From the NCBI GenBank assembly GCA_036417435.1, contig CM070910.1:82940784-83004783 (forward strand): a stretch of DNA of 64,000 bases, written 5' to 3'. Source of the DNA: Inia geoffrensis (lineage: Eukaryota > Chordata > Mammalia > Artiodactyla > Iniidae). Below, one piece after another: positions 10,636 to 23,397 of this stretch. Within the stretch, counting starts at the first letter, position 1; each line of letters opens with the position of its first letter. A model generated the notes under the pieces. The model was not told the origin of the DNA, ran no database searches, and saw only the letters and a program-made list of their open reading frames with translations. Both the position numbers and the translations under genes were made by a program.

Positions 10636-11979
10636 TTGGTTAGGGTAGGGCAACGGAAGTGGGTCAGGTTTAGGGATGGGGTTAGGGTTAGGGTTAAGGA
10701 ATGGGGAGGGATTAGGGTACAATTTAGGGTACGACAACGCTTAAGGTTTAGCGTACGTGTGAGGGCACGAGTTAGTGTTGGTGTCCTGGTTAAGATTAGG
10801 GCACGGGTGTGGGTAAGGCTTCGGGTGAGGGTCAGGTTTAGGATTCGGGTTAGGGTTAGGGTTAAGGAATGCAGAGGGATTAGGGTACAGCTTAGGGTAC
10901 GACAGTGCTTAAACGTTAGCGTTCGTGTGAGGGCAAGGGTTAGTGTTAGTGTCCTGGTTAAGATTAGGGCACGGGTGAGGGTAAGGCTTCAGGTGAGGGT
11001 CAGGGTTAGGATTCGGGTTAGGGTTAGGGTTAGGGAATGGGGAGGGATTAGGGTACAGTTTAGGGTACGACAACGATTAAGGGTTAGCGTACGTGTGAGG
11101 GCACAAGTTAGTGTTGGTGTCCTGGTTAAGATTAGGGCACAGGTGCGGGTAAGGTTTCGGGTGAGGGTCAGGGATAGAATTCGGGTTAGGGTTAGGGTTA
11201 GGGAATGGGGAGATATTAGGGCACAGTTTAGGGTACCACAACGCTTAAGGTTAAGCGTACATGTGAGGTCACTAGTTAGTGTTAGTGTACTGCTTACGAT
11301 TAGGGCACGGGTGAGGGTAAGGCCTCGGAAGACGGTCACGTTAAGGGTTAGGGTTAGGGTTAGGGTTAGGGAATGGGGATTGATTAGGGTACAGGTTAGG
11401 GTACGGCAATGGCTTAGGGTTGGCGTACGTTAGAGGGCATGGGTTAGTGTTGATGTACTGGTTAAAATTAGGACACGGGTGAGGGTAAAGTTTCGGGTGA
11501 GTGTCATGGTTAGGTTTCAGGATAGGTTTAGGGTAAGGGAATGGAGAGGGATTAGGGTACAGGTTAGGGTACCGCTGCGGTTTAGTGTTAGCGTACGTTT
11601 GAGGGCACGAGTTAGTCTTCGTGTCCTGGTTAAGATTAGGGCACGGGTGAGGGTAAGGCTTCGGGTGAGGGTCAGGGTTAGGATTCGGGATAGGGTTAGG
11701 GTTAGGGAATGGAGAGGGATTAGGGTACAGGTTAGGGTACGACAATGCTTAAGGGTTAGCGTAAGTGTGAGGGCACGAGTTAGTGTTGGTGTACTGGTTA
11801 AGACAACGGCACCGATGAGGGTAAGGCCACGGAAAAGGGTAACGTTCAGGGTTTTGCTTAGGGTTAGGGTTAGGGAATGGGGAGGGATTAGGGTGCAGGA
11901 TAGGATACGACAAAGCTTAAGGGTTAGCGTACGTTTGGGGGCATGAGTTAGGGTTTGTGTACTGGTTAAGATTAGGGCA
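10636..11979 (+). repeat. HOR unit 9, regular 8-mer (1,344 bp)
   Basis: Complete A-H order with only substitutions. Confidence 0.94.
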
Positions 11980-13485
11980 TTGATTAGGGTAGGGCATCGG
12001 AGGTGGGTCAGGTTTAGGGATGGGGTTAGGGTTAGGTTTAAGGAATGGGGAGGGATTAGGGTACAATTTAGGGTACGACAACGCTTAAGGTTTTGCGTAC
12101 GTGTGAGGGCACGAGTTAGTGTTGGTGTCCTGGTTAAGATTAGGGCACGGGTGAGGGTAAGGCTTCGGGTGAGGGTCAGGGTTAGGATTCGGGTTAGGGT
12201 TAGGGTTAAGGAATGCAGAGGGATTAGGGTACAGCTTAGGGTACGACAGTGCTTAAGGGTTAGCGTTCGTGTGAGGGCAAGGGTTAGTGTTAGTGTCCTG
12301 GTTAAGATTAGGGCACGGGTGAGGGTAAGGCTTCAGGTGAGGGTCAGGGATAGGATTCGGGTTAGGGTTAGGGTTAAGGAATGCAGAGGGATTAGGGTAC
12401 AGCTTAGGGTACGACAGTGCTTAAGGGTTAGCGTTCGTGTGAGGGCAAGGGTTAGTGTTAGTGTCCTGGTTAAGATTAACGCACGGGTGAGGGTAAGGCT
12501 TCAGGTGAGGGTCAGGGTTAGGATTCGGGTTAGGGTTAGGGTTAGGGAATGGGGAGGGATTAGGGTACAGTTTAGGGTACGACAACGATTAACGGTAAGT
12601 GTACGTGTGAGGGCACAAGTTAGTGTTGGTGTCCTGGTTAAGATTAGGGCACGGGTGATGGTAAGGTTTCGGGTGAGGTTCAGGGATAGAATTCGGGTTA
12701 GGGTTAGGGAATGGGGAGATATTAGGGCACAGTTTAGGGTACCACAACGCTTAAGGTTTAGCGTACGTGTGAGGTCACTAGTTAGTGTTAGTGTACTGCT
12801 TACGATTAGGGCACGGGTGAGGGTAAGGCCTCGGAAGAGTGTCACGTTAACGGTTAGGGTTAGGTTTAGGGTTAGGGAATGGGGATTGATTAGGGTACAG
12901 GTTAGGGTACGGCAATGGCTTAGGGTTGGCTTACGTTAGAGGGTATGGGTTAGTGTTGATGTACTGGTTAAAATTAGGACACGGGTGAGGGTAAAGTTTC
13001 GGGTGAGTGTCATGGTTAGGTTTCAGGTTAGGGTTAGGGTTAGGGAATGGAGAGGGATTAGGGTACAGGTTAGGGTACCGCTGCAGTTTAGTGTTAGCGT
13101 ACGTTTGAGGGCACGAGTTAGTCTTGGTGTCCTGGTTAAGATTAGGGCACGGGTGAGGGTAAGGCTTCGGGTGAGGGTCAGGGCTGGGATTCGGGTTAGG
13201 GTTAGGGTTAGGGAATGGAGAGGGATTAGGGTACAGGTTAGGGTACGACAATGCTGAAGTGTTAGCGTAAGTGTGAGGGCACGAGTTAGTGTTGGTGTAC
13301 TGGTTAAGACAACGGCACCGATGAGGGTAAGGCCTCGGAAAAGGGTCAGGTTCAGGGTTTCGCTTATGGTTAGTGTTAGGGAATGGGGAGGGATTAGGGT
13401 ACAGGATAGGGTACGACAATGCTTAAGGGTTAGCGTACGTTGGAGGGCATGAGTTAGTGTTTGTGTACTGGTTAAGATTAGGGCA
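11980..13485 (+). repeat. HOR unit 10, 9-mer with duplicated B (1,506 bp)
   Basis: Order A B B C D E F G H; two successive GAATGCAG monomers at about 12211 and 12379. One hexamer is lost at the C/D junction near 12705. Confidence 0.93.
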
Positions 13486-15501
13486 TTGGTTAGGGTAGGG
13501 CATCGGAAGTGGGTCAGGTTTAGGGATGGGGTTAGGGTTAGGGTTAAGGAATGGGGAGGGATTAGGGTACAATTAATGGTACGACAACGTTTAAGGTTTA
13601 CCGTACGTGTGAGGGCACGAGTTAGTTTTGGTGTCCTGGTTAAGATTAGAGCACGGGTGAGGGTAAGGCTTCGGGTGAGGGTCAGGGTTAGGATTCGGGT
13701 TAGGGTTAGGGTTAAGGAATGCAGAGGGATTAGGGTACAGCTTAGGGTACGACAGTGCTTAAGGGTTAGCGTTCGTGTGAGGGCAAGGGTTAGTGTTAGT
13801 GTCCTGGTTAAGATTAGGGCACGGGTGAGGGTAAGGCTTCAGGTGAGGGTCAGGGTTAGGATTCGGGTTAGGGTTAGGGTTAAGGAATGCAGAGGGATTA
13901 GGGTACAGCTTAGGGTACGACAGTGCTTAAGGGTTAGCGTTCGTGTGAGGGCAAGGGTTAGTGTTAGTGTCCTGGTTAAGATTAACGCACGGGTGAGGGT
14001 AAGGCTTCAGGTGAGGGTCAGGGTTAGGATTCGGGTTAGGGTTAGGGTTAGGGAATGGGGAGGGATTAGGGTACAGTTTAGGGTACGACAACGATTAACG
14101 GTAAGCGTACGTGTGAGGGCACAAGTTAGTGTTGGTGTCCTGGTTAAGATTAGGGCACGGGTGATGGTAAGGTATCGGGTGAGGTTCAGGGATAGAATTC
14201 GGGTTAGGGTTAGGGTTAGGGAATGGGGAGATATTAGGGCACAGTTTAGGGTACCACAACGCTTAAGGTTTAGCGTACGTGTGAGGTCACTAGTTAGAGT
14301 TAGTGTACTGCTTACGATTAGGGCACGGGTGAGTGTACGGCCTCGGAAGAGGGTCACGTTAAGGGTTAGGGTTAGGTTTAGGGTTAGGGAATGGGGATTG
14401 ATTAGGGTACAGGTAAGGGTACGGCAATGGCTTAGGGTTGGCGTACGTTAGAGGGCATGGGTTAGTGTTGATGTACTGGTTAAAATTAGGACACGGGTGA
14501 GGGTAAAGTTTCGGGTGAGTGTCATGGTTAGGTTTCAGGTTAGGGTTAGGGTTAGGGAATGTAGAGGGATTAGGGTACAGGTTAGGGTACCGCTGCGGTT
14601 TAGTGTTAGCGTACGTTTGAGGGCACGAGTTAGTCTTGGTGTCCTGGTTAAGATTAGGGCACGGGTGAGAGTAAGGTTTCGGGTGAGGGTAAGGGATAGA
14701 ATTCGGGTTAGGGTTAGGGTTAGGGAATGGGGAGATATTAGGGCACAGTTTAGGGTACCACAGCGCTTAAGGTTTAGCGTACGTGTGAGGTCACTAGTTA
14801 GTGTTAGTGTACTGCTTACGATTAGGGCACGGGTGAGGGTAAGGCCTCGGAAGAGGGTCACGTTAAGGGTTAGGGTTAGGGTTAGGGTTAGGGAATGGGG
14901 ATTGATTAGGTTACAGGTTAAGGTACGGCAATGGCTTAGGGTTGGCGTACGTTAGAGGGCATGGGTTAGTGTTGATGTACTGGTTAAAATTAGGACACGG
15001 GTGAGGGTAAAGTTTCGGGTGAGAGTCATGGTTAGGTTTCAGGTTAGGGTTAGAGTTAGGGAATGGATAGGGATTAGGGTACAGGTTAGGGTACCGCTGC
15101 GGTTTAGTGTTAGCGTTCTTTTGAGGGCACGAGTTAGTCTTGGTGTCCTGGTTAAGATTAGGGCACGGGTGAGGGTAAGGCTTCGTGTGAGGGTCAGGGT
15201 TAGGATTCGGGTTAGGGTAAGGGTTAGGGAATGGAGAGGGATTAGGGTACAGGTTAGGGTACGACAATGCTTAAGTGTTAGCGTAAGTGTGAGGGCACGA
15301 GTTAGTGTTGGTGTACTGGTTAAGACAACGGCACCGATGAGGGTAAGGCCTCGGAAAAGGGTCACGTTCAGGGTTTCGCTTAGGGTTAAGGTTAGGGAAT
15401 GGGGAGGGATTAGGGTACAGGATAGGGTACGACAATGCTTAAGGGTTAGCGTACGTTTGAGGGCATGAGTTAGTGTTTGTGTCCTGGTTAAGATTAGGGC
15501 A
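13486..15501 (+). repeat. HOR unit 11, 12-mer (2,016 bp)
   Basis: Order A B B C D E F/C D E F G H. The F/C hybrid begins with ACCGCTGCGG and ends with GATAGAATTCGGG at about 14695. It shares the doubled B with the preceding unit. Confidence 0.92.
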
Positions 15502-17253
15502 TTGGTTAGGGTAGGGCATCGGAAGAGGGTCAGGTTTAGGGATGGGGTTAGGGTTAGGGTTAAGGAATGGGGAGGGATTAGGGTACAATTTTGGGTACAA
15601 CAACGCTTAAGGTTTAGCGTACGTGTGAGGGCACGAGTTAGTGTTGGTGTCCTGGTTAAGATTAGGGCACGAGTGAGGGTAAGGCTTTGGGTGAGGGTCA
15701 GGGTGAGGATTCGGGTTAGGGTTAGGGTTAAGGAATGCAGAGGGATTACGGTACAGCTTAGGGTACGACAGTGCTTAAGGGTTAGCGTTCGTGTGAGGGC
15801 AAGGGTTAGTGTTAGTGTCCTGGTTAAGATTAGGGCACGGGTGAGGGTAAGGCTTCAGGTGAGGGTCAGGGTTAGGATTCGGGTTATGGTTAGGGTTAGG
15901 GAATGGGGAGGGATTAGGGTACAGTTTAGGGTACGACAACGATTAAGGTTTAGCGTACGTGTGAGGTCACTAGTTAGTGTTAGTGTACTGCTTCCGATTA
16001 GGGCACGGGTGAGGGTAAGGCCTCAGAAGAGGGTCACGTTAAGGGTTAGGGTTAGGGTTAGGGTTAGGGAATGGGGATTGATTAGGGTACAGGTTAGGGT
16101 ACGGCAATGGCTTAGGGTTGACGTACGTAAGATGGCATGGGTTAGTGTTGATGTACTAGTTAAAATTAGGACACGGGTGAGGGTAAAGTATCGGATGAGT
16201 GTCATGGTTAGGTTTCAGGTTAGGGTTAGGGTTAGCGAATGGAGAGGGATTAGGGTACAGGATAGGGTACCGCTGCGGTTTAGTGTTAGCGTACGTTTGA
16301 GGGCACGAATTAGTCTTGGTGTCCTGGTTAAGTTTAGGGCACGGGTGAGGGTAAGGCTTCGGGTGAGGGTCAGGGTTAGGATTCGGGTTAGGGTTAGGGT
16401 TAGGGAATGGAGAGGGATTAGGGTAGAGGTTAGGGTACGACAATGCTTAAGGGTTAGCGTAAGTGTGAGGGCACGAGTTAGTGTTGGTGTACTGGTTAAG
16501 ACAACGGCACCGATGAGGGTAAGGCCTCGGAAAAGGGTCACGTTCAGGGTTTCGCTTAGGGTTAGGGTTAGGGAATGGGGAGGGATTAGGGTACAATTTA
16601 GGGTACGACAACGCTTAAGGTTTAGCGTACGTGTGAGGGCACGAGTTAATGTTGGTGTCCTGGTTAAGATTAGGGCACGGGTGAGGGTAAGGCTTCGGGT
16701 GAGGGTCAGGGTTAGGATTCGGGTTAGGGTTAGGGTTAAGGAATGCAGAGGGATTAGCGTACAGCTTAGGGTACGACAGTGCTTAAGGGTTAGCGTTCGT
16801 GTGAGGGCAAGGGTTAGTGTTAGTGTCCTGGTTAAGATTAGGGCACGGGTGAGGGTAAGGCTTCAGGTGATGGTCAGGGTTAGGATTCGGGTTAGGGTTA
16901 GGGTTAGGGAATGGGGAGTGATTAGGGTACAGTTTAGGGTACGACAACGATTAAGGGTTAGCGTACGTGTGAGGGTACAAGTTAGTGTTGGTGTCCTGGT
17001 TAAGATTAGGGCACGGGTGAGGGTAAGGTTTCGGGTGAGGGTCAGGGATAGAATTCGTGTTAGGGTTAGGGTTAGGGAATGGGGAGATATTAGGGCACAG
17101 TTTAAGGTACCACAACGCTTAAGGTTTAGCGTACGTGTGAGGTCACTAGTTAGTGTTAGTGTACTGCTTACGATTAGGGCACGGGTGAGGGTAAGGCCTC
17201 GGAAGAGCGTCACGTTAAGGGTTAGGGTTAGGGTTAGGGTTAGGGAATGGTGA
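15502..17253 (+). other. Longest open frame (583 codons), Val-Arg dipeptide repeat; not called as a gene
   Basis: The frame AGG GTT of a TTAGGG repeat reads Arg-Val, so a stop-poor satellite in strict 6-bp register yields long Val-Arg frames. This one is long because E reads CGTAAGATGG instead of CGTTAGAGG and because an H/A hybrid removes the H stop. It begins at a TTG; the first ATG I located in frame is at 16204, leaving 350 codons. No domain, signal or codon pattern suggests a selected protein. A Val-Arg peptide is reported as a possible translation product of telomeric RNA, so translation is conceivable but unsupported here. Confidence 0.6.
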
Positions 17254-17853
17254 TTGATTAGGGTACAGGTTAGGGTACGGCAATGGCTTAAGGTTGGCGT
17301 ACGTTAGAGGGCATGGGTTAGTGTTGATGTACTGGTTAAAATTAGGACACGGGTGAGGGTAAAGTTTCGGGTGAGAGTCATGGTTAGGTTTCAGGTTAGG
17401 GTTAGGGTTAGGGAATGGAGAGGGTTTAGGGTACAGGTTAGGGTACCGCTGCGGTTTAGTGTTAGCGTTCTTTTGAGGGCACGAGTTAGTCTTGGTGTCC
17501 TGGTTAAGATTAGGGCACGGGTGAGGGTAAGGCTTCGGGTGAGGGTCAGGGTTAGGATTCGTGTTAGGGTTAGGGTTAGGGAATGGAGAGGGATTAGGGT
17601 ACAGGTTAGGGTACGACAATGCTTAAGGGTTAGCGTAAGTGTGAGGGCACGAATTAGTGTTGGTGTACTGGTTAAGACAACGGCACCGATGAGGGTAAGG
17701 CCTCGGAAAAGGGTCATCTTCAGGGTTTCGCTTAGGGTTAGGGTTAGGGAATGGGGAGGGATTAGGGTACAGGATAGGGTACGACAATGCTTAAGGGTTA
17801 GCGTACGTTTGAGGGCATGAGTTAGTGTTTGTGTACTGGTTAAGATTAGGGCA
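15502..17853 (+). repeat. HOR unit 12, 14-mer (2,352 bp)
   Basis: Order A B C/D E F G H/A B C D E F G H. The C/D exchange is at about 15940-15960 and the H/A exchange at about 16590 (an H-position monomer that carries A's ACAATTTAGGG). The first E has CGTAAGATGG in place of CGTTAGAGG, which removes the usual TAG. Confidence 0.92.
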
Positions 17854-20800
17854 TTGGTTAGGGTAGGGCATCGGAAGTGGGTCAGGTTTAGGGATGGGGT
17901 TAGGGTTAGCGTTAAGGAATGGGGAGGGATTAGGGTAAAATTTAGGGTACGACAACGCTTAAGGTTTAGCGTACGTGTGAGGGCACGAGTTAGTGTTGGT
18001 GTCCTGCTTAAGATTAGGGCACGGGTGAGGGTAAGGGTTCGTGTGAGGGTCAGGGTTAGGATTCGGGTTAGGGTTAGGGTTAAGGAATGCAGAGGGATTA
18101 GGGTACAGCTTAGGGTACGGCAGTGCTTAAGGGTTAGCGTTCGTGTGAGGGCAAGGGTTAGTGTTAGTGTCCTGGTTAAGATTAGGGCACGGGTGAGGTT
18201 AAGGCTTCAGGTGAGGGTCAGGGTTAGGATTCGGGTTAGGGTTAGGGTTAGGGAATGGGGAGGGATTAGGGTACAGTTTAGGGTACGACAACAATTAAGG
18301 ATTAGCGTACGTGTGAGGGCACAAATTAGTGTTGGTGTCCTGGTTAAGATTAGGGCACGGGTGAGGGTAAGGTTTCGGGTGAGGGTCAGGGATAGAATTC
18401 GGGTTAGGGTTAGGATTAGGGAATGGGGAGATATTAGGGCAGAGTTTAGGGTACCACAACGCTTAAGGTTTAGCGTACGTGTGAGGTCACTAGTTAGTGT
18501 TAGTGTACTACTTACGATTAGGGCACGGGTGAGGGTAAGGCCTCGGAAGAGGGTCACGTTAAGGGTTAGGGTTTGGGTTAGTGTTAGGGAATGGGGATTG
18601 ATCAGGGTACAGGTTAGGTTACGGCAATGGCTTAGGGTTAGCGTACGTTAGAGGGCATGGGTTAGTGTTGATGTACTGGTTAAAATTAGGACAGGGGTGA
18701 GGGTAAAGTTTTGGGTGAGTGTCATGGTTAGGTTTCAGGTTAGGGTTAGGGTTAGGGAATGGAGTGGGATTAGGGTACAGGTTAGGGTACCGCTGCGGTT
18801 TAGTTTTAGCGTACGTTTGAGGGCACGAGTTAGTCTTGGTGTCCTGGTTAAGATTAGGGCACGGGTGAGGGTAAGGCTTCGGGTGAGGGTCAGGGTTAGG
18901 ATTCGGGTTAGGGTAAGGGTTAAGGAATGCAGAGGGATTAGGGTACAGCTTAGGGTACGACAGTGCTTAAGGGTTAGCGTTCGTGTGAGGGCAGGGGTTA
19001 GTGTTAGTGTCCTGGTTAAGATTAGGGCACGGGTGAGGGTAAGGCTTCAGGTGAGGGTCAGGGTTAGGATTCGGGTTAGGGTTAGGGTTAGGGAATGGGG
19101 AGGGATTAGGGTACAGTTTAAGGTACGACAACGATTAAGGGTTAGCGTACGTGTGAGGGCACAAGTTAGTGTTGGTGTCCTGGTTAAGATTAGGTCACGG
19201 GTGAGGGTAAGGTTTCGGGTGAGGGTCAGGGATAGAATTCGGGTTAGGGTTAGGGTTAGGGAATGGGGAGATATTAGGGCACAGTTTAGGGTACCACAAT
19301 GCTTAAGGTTTAGCGTACGTGTGAGGTCACTAGTTAGTGTTAGTGTACTGCTTACGATTAGGGCACGGGTGAGGGTAAGGCCTCGGAAGAGGGTCACGTT
19401 AAGGGTTAGGGTTAGGGTTAGGGTTAGGGAATGGGGATTGATTAGGGTACAGGTTAGGGTACGGCAATGGCTTAGGGTTGGCGTACGTTAGAGGGCATGG
19501 GTTAGTGTTGATGTACTGGTTAAAATTAGGACACGGGTGAGGGTAAAGTTTCGGGTGAGTGTAATGGTTAGGTTTCAGGTTAGGGTTAGGGTTAGGGAAT
19601 GGAGAGGGATTAGGGTACAGGTTAGGGTACCGCTGCGGTTTAGTGTTAGCTTACGTTTGAGGGCACGAATTAGTCTTGGTGTCCTGGTTAAGTTTAGGGC
19701 ACGGGTGAGGGTAAGGCTTCGGGTGAGGGTCAGGGTTAGGATTCGGGTTAGGGTTAGGGTTAGGGAATGGAGAGGGATTAGGGTACAGGTTAGGGTACGA
19801 CAATGCTTAAGGGTTAGCGTAAGTGTGAGGGCACGAGTTAGTGTTGGTGTCCTGGTTAAGACAACGGCACCGATGAGGGTAAGGCCTCGGAAAAGGGTCA
19901 TCTTCAGGGTTTCGCTTAGGGTTAGGGTTAGGGAATGGGGAGGGATTAGGGTACAATTTAGGGTACGACAACGCTTAAGGTTTAGCGTACGTGTGAGGTC
20001 ACTAGTTAGTGTTAGTGTACTACTTACGATTAGGGCACGGGTGAGGGTAAGGCCTCGGAAGAGGGTCACGTTAAGGGTTAGGGTTTGGGTTAGTGTTAGG
20101 GAATGGGGATTGATCAGGGTACAGGTTAGGTTACGGCAATGGCTTAGGGTTAGCGTACGTTAGAGGGCATGGGTTAGTGTTGATGTACTGGTTAAAATTA
20201 GGACAGGGGTGAGGGTAAAGTTTTGGGTGAGTGTCATGGTTAGGTTTCAGGTTAGGGTTAGGGTTAGGGAATGGAGAGGAGTTAGGGTACAGGTTAGGGT
20301 ACCGCTGCGGTTTAGTGTTAGCGTACGTTTCAGGGCACGAGTTAGTCTTGGTGTCCTGGTTAAGATTAGGGCACGGGTGAGGGTAAGGCTTCGGGTGAGG
20401 GTCAGGGATAGAATTCGGGTTAGGGTTAGGGTTAGGGAATGGGGAGATATTAGGGCACAGTTTAGGGTACCACAACGCTTAAGGTTTAGCGTACGTGTGA
20501 GGTCACTAGTTAGTGTTAGTGTACTGCTTACGATTAGGGCACGGGTGAGGGTAAGGCCTCGGAAGAGGGTCACGTTAAGGGTTAGGGTTAGGGTTAGGGT
20601 TAGGGAATGGGGATTGATTAGGGTACAGGTTAGGGTACGGCAATGGCTTAGGGTTGGCGTACGTTAGAGGGCATGGGTTAGTGTTGATGTACTGGTTAAA
20701 ATTAGGACACGGGTTAGGGTAAAGTTTCAGGTGAGTGTCATGGTTAGGTTTCAGGTTAGGGTTAGGGTTAGGGAATGGAGAGGGATTAGGGTACAGGTTA

Positions 20801-21213
20801 GGGTACCGCTGCGGTTTAGTGTTAGCGTACGTTTGAGGGCACGAATTAGTCTTGGTGTCCTGGTTAAGTTTAGGGCACGGGTGAGGGTAAGGCTTCGGGT
20901 GAGGGTCAGGGTTAGGATTCGGGTTAGGGTTAGGGTTAGGGAATGGAGAGGGATTAGGGTACAGGTTAGGGTACAACAATGCTTAAGGGTTAGCGTAAGT
21001 GTGAGGGCACGAGTTAGTGTTGGTTTACTGGTTAAGACAACGGCACCGATGAGGGTAAGGCCTCGGAAAAGGGTCACGTTCAGGGTTTCGCTTAGGGTTA
21101 GGGTTAGGGAATGGGGAGGGATTAGGGTACAGGATAGGGTACGACAATGCTTAAGGGTTAGCGTATGTTTGAGGGCATGAGTTAGTGTTTGTGTACTGGT
21201 TAAGATTAGGGCA
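17854..21213 (+). repeat. HOR unit 13, 20-mer (3,360 bp), the longest in the window
   Basis: Order A B C D E F/A B C D E F G H/D E F/C D E F G H. It contains the 13-mer pattern plus an inserted seven-monomer block (about 19540-20715) that the related unit at 23398 lacks. Confidence 0.9.
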
Positions 21214-23397
21214 TTGGTTAGGGTAGGGCTTCGGAAGTGGGTCAGGTTTAGGGATGGGGTTAGGCTTAGGGTTAAGGAATGGGGAGGGATTAGGGTACAA
21301 TTTAGAGTACGACAACGCTTAAGGTGTAGCGTACGTGTGAGGGCACGAGTTAGTGTTGGTGTCCTGGTTAAGATTAGGGCACGGGTGAGGGTAAGGCTTC
21401 TGGTGAGGGTCAGGGTTAGGATTCGGGTTAGGGTTAGGGTTAAGGAATGCAGAGGGATTAAGGTACAGCTTAGGGTACGACAGTGCTTAAGGGTTAGCGT
21501 TCGTGTGAGGGCAAGGGTTAGTGTTAGTGTCCTGGTTAAGATTAGGGCACGGGTGAGGGTAAGGCTTCAGGTGAGGGTCAGGGTTAGGATTCGGGTTAGG
21601 GTTAGGATTAGGGAATGGGGAGGGATTAGGGTACAGTTTAGGGTACGACAACGATTAAGACTTAGCGTACGTGTGAGGGCACAAGTTAGTGTTGGTGTCC
21701 TGGTCAAGATTAGGGCACGGGTGAGGGTAAGGTTTCGGGTGAGGGTCAGGGATAGAATTCGGGTTAGGGTTAGGGTTAGGGAATGGGGAGATATTAGGGC
21801 ACAGTTTAGGGTACCACAACGCTTAAGGTTTAGCGTACGTGTGAGGTCACTAGTTAGTGTTAGTGTACTGCTTACGATTAGGGCACGGGTGAGGGTAAGG
21901 CCTCGGAAGAGGGTCACGTTAAAGGTTAGGTTTAGGGTTAGGGTTAGGGAATGGGGATTGATTAGGGTACAAGTTAGGGTACGGCAATGGCTTAGGGTTG
22001 GCGTACGTTGGAGGGCATGGGTTAGTGTTGATGTACTGGTTAAAATTAGGACACGGGTGAGGGTAAAGTTTCGGGTGAGTGTCATGGTTAGGTTTCAGGT
22101 TAGGGTTAGGGTTAGGGAATGGAGAGGGATTAGGGTACAGGTTAGGGTACCGCTGCGGTTTAGTGTTAGCGTACGTTTGAGGGCACGAGTTAGTCTTGGT
22201 GTCCTGGTTAAGATTAGGGCACGGGTGAGGGTAAGGCTTCGGGTGAGGGTCAGGGTTAGGATTCGGGTTAGGGTAAGGGTTAAGGAATGCAGAGGGATTA
22301 GGGTACAGCTTAGGGTACGACAGTGCTTAAGGGTTAGCGTTCGTGTGAGGGCAAGGGTTAGTGTTAGTGTCCTGGTTAAGATTAGGGCACGGGTGAGGGT
22401 AAGGCTTCAGGTGAGGGTCAGGGTTAGGATTCGGGTTAGGGTTAGGGTTAGGGAATGGGGAGGGATTAGGGTACAGTTTAAGGTACGACAACGATTAAGG
22501 GTTAGCGTACGTGTGAGGGCACAAGTTAGTGTTGGTGTCCTGGTTAAGATTAGGCCACGGGTGAGGGTAAGGTTTCGGGTGAGGGTCAGGGATAGAATTC
22601 GGGTTAGGGTTAGAGTTAGGGAATGGGGAGATATTAGGGCACAGTTTAGGGTACCACAACGCTTAAGGTTTAGCGTACGTGTGATGTCACTAGTTAGTGT
22701 TAGTGTACTGCTTACGATTAGGGCACGGGTGAGGGTAAGGCCTCGGAAGAGGGTCACGTTAAGGATTAGGGTAAGGGTTAGGGTTAGGGAATGGGGATTG
22801 ATTAGGGTACAGGTTAGGGTACGGCAATGGCTTAGGGTTGGCGTACGTTAGAGGGCATGGGTTAGTGTTGATGTACTGGTTAAAATTAGGACACGGGTGA
22901 GTGTAAAGTTTCGGATGAGTGTCATGGTTAGGTTTCAGCTTAGGGTTAGGGTTAGGGAATGGAGAGGGATTAGGGTACAGGTTAGGGTACCTCTGCGGTT
23001 TAGTGTTAGCGTACGTTTGAGGGCACGAGTTAGTCTTGGTGTCCTGGTTAAGATTAGGGCACGGGTGAGGGTAAGGCTTCGGGTGAGGGTCAGGGTTAGG
23101 ATTCGGGTTAGGGTTAGGGTTAGGGAATGGAGAGGGATTAGGGTACAGGTTAGGGTACGACAATGCTTAAGGGTTAGCGTAAGTGTGAGGGCACGAGTTA
23201 GTGTTGGTGTACTGGTTAAGACAACGGCACCGATGAGGGTAAGGCCTCGGAAAAGGGTCATCTTCAGGGTTTCGCTTAGGGTTAGGGTTAGGGAATGGGG
23301 AGGGATTAGGGTACAGTATAGGGTACGACAATGCTTAAGGGTTAGCGTACGTTTGAGGGCATGAGTTAGTGTTTGTGTACTGGTTAAGATTAGGGCA
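21214..23397 (+). repeat. HOR unit 14, 13-mer (2,184 bp)
   Basis: Order A B C D E F/A B C D E F G H. The F/A hybrid joins ACCGCTGCGG to an A-type TTAAGG end followed by GAATGCAG at about 22287. The first E has CGTTGGAGG, which removes the TAG stop. Confidence 0.93.

Noticed and set aside
16204..17253. ATG-initiated 350-codon frame as a real gene
   Set aside because: The ATG belongs to the GTCATGG motif repeated in every E/F junction; the frame is open only because hybrid monomers removed the usual stops.
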